DNA of 12,574 bases from an uncultured Sphingobacteriaceae bacterium (GTDB lineage: Bacteria > Bacteroidota > Bacteroidia > Sphingobacteriales > Sphingobacteriaceae), in NCBI GenBank assembly GCA_937875035.1, contig CALNCF010000388.1, positions 1 to 12,574 on the forward strand. Reading direction: 5' to 3'. A model generated the notes under the pieces. That model did not search any database. It was not told where the DNA came from and saw nothing but the letters and a program-made list of their open reading frames with translations. The position numbers were made by a program, and so were the translations under genes. Shown in pieces: positions 7,089 to 12,574 of the stretch. Numbering within the stretch: the stretch's first letter is position 1; each line of letters begins with the position of its first letter.

Positions 7089-7928
7089 TTATTTATGTTT
7101 TTCAGCAAAAGTCTGGATGATGCTGTATCCGCCTTCGTCGATCGCGAATGTGATATAGTCGATCTTGGTCGTGAACACGCTGTACATGATCGTAGCCAGT
7201 GCCGAGTTACCGATACCCAGGGCCGTGTTGATCAAGGCTTCAGAGATACCGTTCGCAAGAGCGACAGAGTCAGGAGAACCTGCGGTTGCAAGCGCCGAGA
7301 ACGCCTTGATCATACCAATTACCGTTCCTAAGAGGGCGATCAGGGTTGATACAGAAGCCATCGTAGCGATAACCACTAAGTTTTTCTCTAAACCAGGTAA
7401 TTCAAGGTTGGTAGATTCTTCAACTTCTTTCTGGATAGCCAGGAGTTTTTGCTCCTTATCCATATCAGTCGCCGTTTCCATTTCTTTGTATTTAATCAAA
7501 GTAGAACGCAGTACGTTTGCTACAGATCCTTTCTGGATATCGCATTCTTTGATCGCTGCATCTACGTTGTTAGCCTGCAGGTGTACTCTGATCTTTCTAA
7601 CAAAAGCTTCTGCTCTTCCTTTTCCGGATGCTTTAGAGATCGTTAAGAATCTTTCGATTGAGAACGTGATGGTCATTAATACTAATGAAAGAAGGATCGG
7701 TACGATGTAACCACCTTTGTAAACCAGTCCGAGAATGTGTCCCGCACCTTCGCTCACCGGGTGATTGTTCGGGTCGTTACCTTCAAAGTTTGAAGGATTA
7801 CCCATCACGAATGTGTAAATCAGGATCCCAACGACTACACACATTGGAATTACGATTGATGCGAACATGGAACTTAATCCATTTCCTTTTTCAGCTTGTG
7901 CTGGAGCTACTTTTGCCTCGTTTGCCAT
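7089..7928 (-). CDS. exbB: ExbB/TolQ/MotA-family proton-channel protein
   Basis: This is the membrane-embedded motor subunit of the Ton system, forming the ring around the ExbD helices. The 279 residues contain four predicted helices at about 22-43, 72-94, 184-212 and 228-254; the first is an addition to the three-helix E. coli form. Key positions are kept: LLGTVIGMI (199-207) with Thr202, and SEALINTALG (229-238) with Glu230 and Thr235. These match Thr148, Glu176 and Thr181 of E. coli ExbB. The cytoplasmic loop between helices two and three is about 90 residues, as usual. It is the first gene of the operon, with an A/T-rich leader and a candidate promoter at 8011-8018. Confidence 0.93.
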   Translation of the reverse strand: MANEAKVAPAQAEKGNGLSSMFASIVIPMCVVVGILIYTFVMGNPSNFEGNDPNNHPVSEGAGHILGLVYKGGYIVPILLSLVLMTITFSIERFLTISKASGKGRAEAFVRKIRVHLQANNVDAAIKECDIQKGSVANVLRSTLIKYKEMETATDMDKEQKLLAIQKEVEESTNLELPGLEKNLVVIATMASVSTLIALLGTVIGMIKAFSALATAGSPDSVALANGISEALINTALGIGNSALATIMYSVFTTKIDYITFAIDEGGYSIIQTFAEKHK

Positions 7929-8010
7929 TTGTTTAAGCTATTAGTTTTTTAAAGTTTTTTCATTAACGCTGTTCCTGCAAAAAAAATTGCCTTTTTTTAA
8001 ACAGAGCGTA

Positions 8011-8018
8011 CAAAAATA
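8011..8018 (-). promoter_or_regulatory. Candidate promoter box for the exbB operon (TATTTTTG)
   Basis: The minus strand reads TATTTTTG, a full match to TAnnTTTG, about 83 nt before the exbB ATG. No good TTG -33 element is present; the area is T-rich. The inverted repeat at 8027-8049 covers where the -33 region would lie, which could be an operator. Confidence 0.5.
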
Positions 8019-8026
8019 TCATTTTT

Positions 8027-8049
8027 GGCTAATAAAAAAATTTTTAGCC
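8027..8049. repeat. Inverted repeat GGCTAA-N11-TTAGCC upstream of the exbB promoter box
   Basis: Two 6-bp arms, GGCTAA (8027-8032) and TTAGCC (8044-8049), flank 11 A/T-only bases. They overlap the expected -33 region of the exbB operon promoter. This could be a binding site for a dimeric regulator or a weak hairpin. The arms are short, and chance cannot be excluded in such AT-rich DNA. Confidence 0.35.
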
Positions 8050-8079
8050 GATTTATTAACCTAAAATTAACACCATAGG

Positions 8080-8108
8080 GCAAAATAGCGCTATATAGTG
8101 AATTTTGC
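8080..8108. repeat. Inverted repeat downstream of the DUF3127 gene
   Basis: The 7-bp arms GCAAAAT (8080-8086) and ATTTTGC (8102-8108) enclose 15 bases that contain AGCGCT and CTATATAG palindromes. The repeat lies 15 nt after the DUF3127 stop codon at 8123. It may end or protect that transcript. However, no T-tract follows on the minus strand, so it is not a standard intrinsic terminator. The rest of 7929-8122 is A/T-rich leader of the exbB operon. Confidence 0.3.
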
Positions 8109-8122
8109 TGTTTTTGAACCGA

Positions 8123-8503
8123 TTAGAAAGGTAGTATATCATCCTCTCCCTCGTTGCTGTTCAGCTCGAACGAGCGGGAAGCCATCATGGCATTTTCCTC
8201 CGGCCTGCCCTGCGCCGAACCGTCTGCCTTTTCTATTCTCCAGGCTACAATATTGCTGATATAGTCTTTTTCGCCTGTTTTCTTGGTGTAGGGTCTTCCG
8301 GTAAGATTAAAAGAAACCTTCACCTGGTCTCCCACGCCATAATTATCGATAATGTTACATTTATCCTGGTTCAGCTGGAACTTCACATATTGAATATATC
8401 CCTTGTCATCTACTTCCAGTACGAATTCTCTCTTCTTAAACTTCTCGGTGATCTGCTGTGTACCGAAAACATCATAAACTTTTCCTTGAATTTCTAACGC
8501 CAT
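8123..8503 (-). CDS. DUF3127 family protein with SSB-like acidic tip
   Basis: The product is a 126-residue cytoplasmic protein. MALEIQGKVYDVFGTQQITE at the start and KREFVLEVDD, LTGRPYTKKTGEKDYISNI and VAWRIEK further on identify it as the Bacteroidota DUF3127 family. The alternating strand pattern suggests a small beta-barrel (OB-like) fold. The C-terminal 20 residues are low-complexity and acidic, ending DDILPF, which is close to the DDDIPF tip by which single-stranded-DNA-binding proteins recruit partners. I chose the ATG at 8503. The in-frame TTG at 8533 is the end of a TAGATTTG promoter box, so an upstream start is unlikely. It lies downstream of pckA, beyond a strong terminator, and is probably a single-gene unit. 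A role in nucleic-acid binding is inference. Confidence 0.85.
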   Translation of the reverse strand: MALEIQGKVYDVFGTQQITEKFKKREFVLEVDDKGYIQYVKFQLNQDKCNIIDNYGVGDQVKVSFNLTGRPYTKKTGEKDYISNIVAWRIEKADGSAQGRPEENAMMASRSFELNSNEGEDDILPF

Positions 8504-8530
8504 TGTCGATTGTGTTTTAATTATATCTGT

Positions 8531-8538
8531 CAAATCTA
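8531..8538 (-). promoter_or_regulatory. Candidate promoter box of the DUF3127 gene (TAGATTTG)
   Basis: The minus strand reads TAGATTTG, a full match to TAnnTTTG, 27 nt before the ATG at 8503. It lies right after the pckA terminator and its T-rich tract, which is where an independent promoter would be expected. The leader would be only about 20-25 nt. The box also explains the upstream in-frame TTG as promoter rather than start codon. Confidence 0.55.
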
Positions 8539-8552
8539 TTTATTTTATCCGA

Positions 8553-8600
8553 TGAAAAGAATAAGAAACCCCGGTGCTTTCGTTCAGCACCGGGGTTTCT
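8553..8600 (-). terminator. Strong intrinsic terminator after pckA
   Basis: A perfect 15-bp inverted repeat has arms at 8586-8600 and 8564-8578, with GC-rich inner halves and a 7-nt loop. On the minus strand it is followed by TTATTCTTTT. It starts 34 nt after the pckA stop codon and is the clearest terminator in the window. The stem is symmetrical, but on the plus strand no gene approaches it. Confidence 0.9.
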
Positions 8601-8634
8601 GTGATTATCTGCCAGGGATAGCGCCTGTTATCGG

Positions 8635-10251
8635 TCAGGCAGCTACTGTTGTTTTCGGAGCAGCAGCCATAATCTCTTCGCTCGCGCCATCTGCATATTG
8701 CGCAAAGTTCTTTACAAATGCAGCGGCCAGCTCATTGGCTTTCGCATCGTATACCGCTTTATCTGACCAGGTGTTACGCGGGTTCAGAATTTCAGCAGGC
8801 ACATTCGGGCAGGAGGTCGGCATTTGTAATCCGAATACCGGGTGAGCCTCGTAAGTAACCTGGTCGAGCTCGCCGTTCAGCGCCGCAGTGATCATAGCAC
8901 GGGTATACGATAATTTCATACGTGAGCCTACACCGTAAGGACCACCTGTCCAGCCAGTGTTAACCAGCCATACATTCACATGGTTGTCTTTCATCTTCTT
9001 ACCCAGCATCTCCGCATATTGCGTCGGGTGCAGTGGCAGGAATACCTTACCAAAGCAGGCTGAGAACGTGGTTTGCGGCTCGGTTACCCCGGCCTCTGTA
9101 CCCGCTACCTTCGCCGTATATCCAGAGATGAAATGATACATGGCCTGTCCGGCATCCAACCTGGAGATCGGAGGCAATACACCGTAAGCATCGCAGGTAA
9201 GGAAGAAAATATTTTTAGGAGTGCCGGCAATCGACGGCTCCACAGCATTGCTGATATGATGGATCGGGTATGCCACACGGGTGTTCTCTGTTTTAGAGAT
9301 GTCGCTGAAATCGACTGTTGAAGTGCCTTCATAGCATACGATATTTTCGAGCAGGGCGCCGAACTTGATCGCATCCCAGATCTGGGGCTCTTTTTCCTGG
9401 GTCAGGTCCACGCATTTCGCGTAGCATCCGCCTTCCAGGTTAAACACGGAGCCATCACCCCAGCCATGCTCGTCGTCGCCAATCAGGCCACGGTTCGGAT
9501 CGGCAGAGAGTGTGGTTTTACCCGTACCCGACAAACCGAAGAAGATCGCGGTGTCGCCATCCTTACCGATGTTTGCCGAGCAGTGCATAGAAAGTACGTT
9601 CCTGTTATGCGGAAGCACATAGTTCAATACACCGAAAATTCCTTTTTTGATCTCACCTGTATATCCTGTACCGCCGATAAGAATGATCTTACGGGTAAAG
9701 TTCAGAATGGCGAAGTTATGCTGGCGGGTTCCATCAATAGCCGGGTCAGCTTTAAAGCCCGGAGCATTGATGATCGTCCATTCGGCTGAGAAGTTTTCGA
9801 TCTCGTTACGGGTCGGACGTAAGAACAGGTTGTTTGCAAAGATGTTATGGTACGCGGTTTCGGTCACCACACGGATGTTCATGCGGTATTCAGGATCTGC
9901 GCAGGCATACGCATCGCGTACGAAGATCTCTTTACCATATAGATACGCGCATACCCGGTCGTATAATTTATCGAATTTAGCAGAGTCGAACTTAATGTTC
10001 ACATCACCCCACCAAACAGAATCTTCAGTAGTTTCATCACACACAATAAAACGGTCTTTCGGAGAACGCCCGGTAAACTCTCCGGTATCGGCGGCTAAAG
10101 CGCCTGTATCTACTAATGTGCCTTCACCGCGGTTAACGGCTTCCTCCACCAGTTCGGCAGGGGTTAAATTCCAATATGCTGCTGCTACATGTTTTAAACC
10201 CAGATCGGCAACAGTAGCGTTTTTTGCCCGGAATCCAAATTCGTTATTCAT
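8635..10251 (-). CDS. pckA: Phosphoenolpyruvate carboxykinase (ATP)
   Basis: This enzyme converts oxaloacetate and ATP to phosphoenolpyruvate, CO2 and ADP, the first committed step of gluconeogenesis; it can also run in reverse. The 538 residues match the usual length of the ATP-dependent family. Visible motifs are GRSPKDR (61-67, substrate arginine), YTGEIKKG (197-204, catalytic and metal-binding lysine area), HCSANIG (223-229, metal-binding His223), the P-loop GLSGTGKTT (239-247) and the metal-binding GDDEHGW (258-264). TGWTGGPYGVGSRM in the C-terminal part is also typical. The P-loop and overall form exclude the GTP-dependent family. It is a single-gene unit with a promoter box at 10292-10299 and a strong terminator at 8553-8600. 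All key residues seen are intact. Confidence 0.98.
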   Translation of the reverse strand: MNNEFGFRAKNATVADLGLKHVAAAYWNLTPAELVEEAVNRGEGTLVDTGALAADTGEFTGRSPKDRFIVCDETTEDSVWWGDVNIKFDSAKFDKLYDRVCAYLYGKEIFVRDAYACADPEYRMNIRVVTETAYHNIFANNLFLRPTRNEIENFSAEWTIINAPGFKADPAIDGTRQHNFAILNFTRKIILIGGTGYTGEIKKGIFGVLNYVLPHNRNVLSMHCSANIGKDGDTAIFFGLSGTGKTTLSADPNRGLIGDDEHGWGDGSVFNLEGGCYAKCVDLTQEKEPQIWDAIKFGALLENIVCYEGTSTVDFSDISKTENTRVAYPIHHISNAVEPSIAGTPKNIFFLTCDAYGVLPPISRLDAGQAMYHFISGYTAKVAGTEAGVTEPQTTFSACFGKVFLPLHPTQYAEMLGKKMKDNHVNVWLVNTGWTGGPYGVGSRMKLSYTRAMITAALNGELDQVTYEAHPVFGLQMPTSCPNVPAEILNPRNTWSDKAVYDAKANELAAAFVKNFAQYADGASEEIMAAAPKTTVAA

Positions 10252-10291
10252 ATGTTGTATTAAGCGTTAGTTTTTGAAACAAATAAGGCGA

Positions 10292-10299
10292 CAAAAATA
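10292..10299 (-). promoter_or_regulatory. Candidate pckA promoter box (TATTTTTG)
   Basis: The minus strand reads TATTTTTG, a full match to TAnnTTTG, about 40 nt before the pckA ATG. A TTG lies 22 nt upstream of it, slightly farther than the usual 19-20, in otherwise AT-rich sequence. It is the best pckA promoter candidate in the region. Confidence 0.55.
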
Positions 10300-10526
10300 A
10301 ATAAAATTAATGATGAATTATCAATTTATGATGAAGGGAGGGCTTTAAGAGGGTTTTAAGCCGGTCAATTATCCCTTGTCGAAACGGCTGTACGACCCGG
10401 TTCCTGACCAGATCAGGGGTTAGCATACAAACACATGTATTACAAACGCTCAGGCCTATTTACAGAAGTTATTACAGAAAGAAAGAGCGTTTTCACTGTA
10501 TCAGCAGGGATGTCGGTTCGGGATTG

Positions 10527-10552
10527 ATGCCAGCCTGCTGGCATATTTTTTT
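10527..10552 (+). terminator. Terminator-like hairpin upstream of the DUF4199-like gene
   Basis: On the plus strand a 7-bp stem (ATGCCAG 10527-10533 and CTGGCAT 10538-10544) with a 4-nt loop is followed by A and then seven T residues (10546-10552). This is the layout of an intrinsic terminator. No recognised plus-strand gene lies upstream. It could end a small RNA, be the leftover end of a lost gene, or act as a leader attenuator if transcription starts farther upstream. Confidence 0.45.
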
Positions 10553-10566
10553 AACCATCTGTGTAC

Positions 10567-10574
10567 AATCTTTG
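10567..10574 (+). promoter_or_regulatory. Weak candidate promoter box for the DUF4199-like gene (AATCTTTG)
   Basis: AATCTTTG matches TAnnTTTG at seven of eight scored or free positions, with A in place of the first T. It lies 43 nt before the ATG at 10618 and after the terminator-like hairpin. The T-run at 10546-10552 occupies the usual -33 area. The support is weak. Confidence 0.25.
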
Positions 10575-10617
10575 TCCGGATACCGGCACCAAAGAGCTTA
10601 ACCTAAAAAATAAGATC

Positions 10618-11079
10618 ATGAAAGCACAAGACAGTATACAGCAAACCTCTGTGGCTTATGGTGTTACAACGGGCATCCTGTTTATCGCCTATTTCCTGGC
10701 CATGTCTGTATTCGGGTATATCGAACACCTCGAATTCAGCCTTTTCAATGTGATTATCCTGGTGTTTATGTCTAACTATGCGCTTAAGCAGGCTTTTAAG
10801 GACAGCAACCGTAGGCTTATCTTCCTGGAGATCTTCGGCCTGTGCATACAGCTTTCGGCCATTGCCTTCGCCATCATGGCGGTCTTCCTGTATGTCTATC
10901 TCCGCTTCTGGAATCCTGGCTTCATGGAATATCTTTCCGCGCATGCCCCTATGGGAGCCTACCTGAATCCTGCCGGGATCTGCTTATTCCTGCTGATACT
11001 GGGCGGGGGGATATCGGTTATCGTAGCCTTTATACTCGAACAATACTATAAACGCAAAACCCCGGAGAACGGGGCTTAA
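10618..11079 (+). CDS. Four-helix membrane protein, DUF4199-like
   Basis: The product is a 153-residue inner-membrane protein of unknown function. Four hydrophobic helices are predicted at roughly residues 13-33, 38-55, 66-90 and 115-140, separated by short polar turns. A polar tail (EQYYKRKTPENGA) closes it. The third turn has the pattern FWNPGFMEYLSAHAP, which with the helix layout resembles the Bacteroidota DUF4199 family. The match is by eye only. I chose the ATG at 10618; a GTG at 10561 would add 19 non-hydrophobic residues with no family-like character. It is the only plus-strand gene here, convergent with the SUI1 gene, whose stop lies 28 nt away. Confidence 0.75.
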   Translation: MKAQDSIQQTSVAYGVTTGILFIAYFLAMSVFGYIEHLEFSLFNVIILVFMSNYALKQAFKDSNRRLIFLEIFGLCIQLSAIAFAIMAVFLYVYLRFWNPGFMEYLSAHAPMGAYLNPAGICLFLLILGGGISVIVAFILEQYYKRKTPENGA

Positions 11080-11095
11080 AATGATGCTGACATAG

Positions 11096-11120
11096 AAGCA
11101 GGCCTGTTAACCGCCTGCTT
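11096..11120 (+). terminator. Hairpin between convergent genes, overlapping the SUI1 stop codon
   Basis: An 8-bp inverted repeat (AAGCAGGC 11096-11103, GCCTGCTT 11113-11120) has a 9-nt loop. It follows the DUF4199-like stop by 16 nt and on the plus strand runs into the T/C-rich TCTTCGCTTT. It is a plausible terminator for the plus-strand gene. The loop contains the SUI1 stop codon and one arm its last codons, so the same structure lies at the end of the opposing transcript too, where the following T-tract is poor. Confidence 0.5.
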
Positions 11121-11451
11121 TCTTCGCTTTATATCCGTCTGCGAGGAGCAGGGCCATCACCTTATCCCTGAAATCTCCCTGTATCAATATTTCCCCATCT
11201 TTCGCACTGCCTCCCACACCACACTTGGTTTTCAGCTTCTTTCCCAGGCTCTCCAGGTCTTCCCGGCTACCCTTAAAACCGGTGATCAGGGTCACCGCCT
11301 TGCCACCTCTTTGCTTCCTGTCCAGCTGCACCCGCAGATTCTGCTGGTTATTAGCAAGGGTTTCCGGGCTTTCTTCCCGGTCAAACTGGTATTCAAAATC
11401 AGGATCGGTAGAGTATACCACGCCCTGTATATTCTTGTTTTTTTTCGACAT
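11107..11451 (-). CDS. SUI1/eIF1-type translation factor (YciH-like)
   Basis: The product is a small cytoplasmic protein of 114 residues with the SUI1 fold, related to eukaryotic eIF1 and bacterial YciH. An unstructured, charged N-terminus (1-37) precedes the SUI1 domain (about 38-110). The domain shows RKQRGGKAVTLITGF (45-59), LGKKLKTKCGVGGSAKDGEI (69-88) and IQGDFRDKV. These are the basic loop and core positions expected to contact the small ribosomal subunit. Its bacterial role is poorly known; in E. coli YciH has been linked to start-site accuracy and stress. It is the last gene of the operon: its ATG shares one base with the lipid-kinase stop (TGATG). Confidence 0.9.
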   Translation of the reverse strand: MSKKNKNIQGVVYSTDPDFEYQFDREESPETLANNQQNLRVQLDRKQRGGKAVTLITGFKGSREDLESLGKKLKTKCGVGGSAKDGEILIQGDFRDKVMALLLADGYKAKKAGG

Positions 11452-12326
11452 CAGGCAACGATCATTTGAAGGGACAGAGGCAATACCTGTATCCGTATTT
11501 CACCATTCATCCATTTTGGCTCTCCATCGAGGTGTATAGCCCCATCGGCAGGCCGTTCAATATGTATATTCTTTCCGCGATATATCTCTACGTACGAAGA
11601 CTTGTCAGCGGTATTTGTAAACATGCGGAGGGCCAGCGAAGGGAACACATACCAGGGAAAGGGCTTTACAATCACCAGGTCAAGCAGCCCGTCCTTTACA
11701 TCGGCGCGCGGCGCGATATGCGCATCGTTTCCGAATTGCGAGGAGTTGGCCACGCTCAGCATAAATGCCTTTCGTTCGATCAGCTGATCATCAATATTTA
11801 TTTTGTAAACGGATGGCTTATATTTAGAAAGCTCACGGAAAGTCGTTTTAATATAGCCGCTGAAACCCCTGGTCTTATTCGAGGCAAATTGCTGGCTGAT
11901 ATGCGCATCAAAGCCCATCCCCGACATATTAAAGAAGTAATCATTGTTGAATTTCGCGGCATCGATCCGGTCTGTTTTCAGGTTGTTGATGAGCACGAGC
12001 GCTTTTACCGGCGACATCGGGATATGAAGTGAGCGGGCCAGGCCATTACCCGATCCGAAGGGCACTACTCCCATAACCACACCTGTATCCATCACCCCTT
12101 TAGCAACCTCGTTCACTGTGCCATCACCCCCTACTGCGATCACGATATCATACCCGTCTTTAACAGCCGCTTTCGACAGCATATAGGCGTGCTCTACCCT
12201 TTCAGAATAGCTGATACGAAAATCAAAACGGCTCCTGTCGATCACCTGTTCGATATACTCGGGCATCCGCTTTTTGTTTTTACCACCGGATATTGGATTG
12301 ATAATAAAGAGTATCTTCTTTTTCAA
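11451..12326 (-). CDS. Diacylglycerol/sphingosine-type lipid kinase (YegS/DgkB family)
   Basis: This soluble or membrane-associated ATP-dependent lipid kinase has 291 residues. The catalytic N-domain shows IINPISGGK (8-16), the nucleotide-binding GGDGTVNEV (66-74) and VPFGSGNGLAR (88-98). The C-domain has GMGFDAHI (136-143), RADVKDGLLDLVIV (207-220) and HLDGEP (265-270). These are all marks of the DAGK_cat family. The start is a TTG at 12326. The next in-frame ATG would remove the NPISGGK strand, so TTG is needed, and CAGGAA just upstream may serve as ribosome site. It overlaps the preceding gene by four bases (TTGA) and the SUI1 gene by one. The substrate is not certain from sequence; diacylglycerol is the likeliest. 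Confidence 0.92.
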   Translation of the reverse strand: MKKKILFIINPISGGKNKKRMPEYIEQVIDRSRFDFRISYSERVEHAYMLSKAAVKDGYDIVIAVGGDGTVNEVAKGVMDTGVVMGVVPFGSGNGLARSLHIPMSPVKALVLINNLKTDRIDAAKFNNDYFFNMSGMGFDAHISQQFASNKTRGFSGYIKTTFRELSKYKPSVYKINIDDQLIERKAFMLSVANSSQFGNDAHIAPRADVKDGLLDLVIVKPFPWYVFPSLALRMFTNTADKSSYVEIYRGKNIHIERPADGAIHLDGEPKWMNGEIRIQVLPLSLQMIVA

Positions 12327-12574
12327 TTTCCTGTAAGTTTATTTTCCGACATCCGTGTATTGTATACCTGGATAAAGGCTTTGATCTTTCTCTCAAGGTT
12401 TGCTGTTACCTCCGGCTCCGCACCGATTATATCTTCTTTCAGTAAAGGATCGGTATGATAACGGTATAATGCCATTGGCTTTCCATCGGAAAACGACATC
12501 GCATAGGTCGAGTCCAGCACCTGGTACACACCATTCAGGTATTGCACCGCAGCCTGGTATTTTCTCGGGCTGAA
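12323..12574 (-). CDS. C-terminal end of a probable LTA-synthase/sulfatase-like enzyme (partial)
   Basis: The last 83 residues of a gene that enters from the right edge are seen. The readable frame continues upstream past a GTG at 12547, so that codon is not the start. The segment SFSDGKPMALYRYHTDPLLK, followed by an amphipathic helix (LERKIKAFIQVYNTRMSEN) and a short tail, resembles the C-terminus of Bacteroidota LTA-synthase-family (phosphoglycerol transferase, sulfatase-fold) proteins. The catalytic part is outside the window, so this is tentative. The stop overlaps the TTG start of the lipid kinase, showing one operon. Another alkaline-phosphatase-superfamily enzyme is possible. Confidence 0.5.
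   Translation of the reverse strand, partial: FSPRKYQAAVQYLNGVYQVLDSTYAMSFSDGKPMALYRYHTDPLLKEDIIGAEPEVTANLERKIKAFIQVYNTRMSENKLTGN

Larger units (their letters stand above)
10252..10617. other. Divergent intergenic region between pckA and the DUF4199-like gene
   Basis: These 366 bases separate the divergent pckA and DUF4199-like genes. They hold the pckA promoter box (10292-10299), an imperfect inverted repeat with arms GGCTT at 10341-10345 and AAGCC at 10358-10362, a plus-strand terminator-like hairpin (10527-10552) and a weak plus-strand promoter box (10567-10574). A plus-strand frame from 10424 to 10606 is open for 60 codons, has protein-like composition and lacks an ATG. It may be a gene remnant. 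No tRNA or known riboswitch was recognised. Confidence 0.5.

Noticed and set aside
7165..7710. Plus-strand open frame of 181 codons opposite exbB
   Set aside because: It is antisense to a conserved gene, with no leader, promoter or motif of its own.
8504..8533. Longer N-terminus of the DUF3127 protein from a TTG at 8533
   Set aside because: That TTG is the end of the TAGATTTG promoter box, and the ten extra residues do not look like the family start MALEIQGKVYDVFG.
9647..10270. Plus-strand open frame of 207 codons opposite pckA
   Set aside because: It is a shadow of the pckA codon pattern and shows no recognisable domain.
10561..10617. GTG start at 10561 for the DUF4199-like gene
   Set aside because: The 19 added residues are polar and unlike the family N-terminus. 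The ATG at 10618 directly precedes the typical polar start and first helix.

Overview
The window looks like a chromosomal segment from a Bacteroidota bacterium, most likely of the Chitinophagaceae or a close relative. The reasons are the Bacteroidota-type TonB/ExbB/ExbD proteins, a DUF3127 protein, the form of NuoD, A-rich leaders with few clear Shine-Dalgarno sites, and several matches to the Bacteroidota promoter box TAnnTTTG. All but one of the genes lie on the minus strand, so the natural reading order is from high to low coordinates. No tRNA, rRNA, CRISPR array, insertion sequence or phage gene was seen. Most of the content is ordinary core genome.

From right to left: (1) 12574-11107 is a tightly overlapping minus-strand operon: the 3' end of a probable LTA-synthase/sulfatase-type membrane enzyme, a lipid (diacylglycerol-type) kinase, and an SUI1/YciH translation factor. 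(2) 10618-11079 is the only plus-strand gene, a four-helix membrane protein resembling DUF4199, convergent with the SUI1 gene. (3) 10252-10617 is a divergent intergenic region holding the pckA promoter, a terminator-like hairpin and a possible gene remnant. (4) 8635-10251 is pckA, the ATP-dependent PEP carboxykinase, closed by a strong intrinsic terminator. (5) 8123-8503 is a DUF3127 protein whose C-terminus looks like the SSB tip.

(6) 7928-2088 is one probable seven-gene operon for a Ton energy-coupling system: ExbB, two different ExbD proteins, TonB, a small two-helix membrane protein, a PstS-like lipoprotein and a periplasmic TPR protein. ExbB and the ExbDs would use the proton-motive force and TonB would pass the energy to outer-membrane receptors. 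The roles of the last three members are open. A perfect 11-bp stem hairpin closes the operon. (7) 2015-1 is the start of the complex I operon, nuoA-nuoB-nuoC-nuoD, with nuoD running off the left edge.

The least ordinary signals are regulatory. Both nuoA and nuoB are preceded by a TAnnTTTG box followed at once by a terminator-like hairpin and a T-rich tract. This suggests attenuation or uncoupled expression at the head of the nuo operon. Other points of interest are the altered ligand-site residues in the PstS-like protein, the SSB-like tip on the DUF3127 protein, and the pairing of a possible diacylglycerol-producing enzyme with a lipid kinase.
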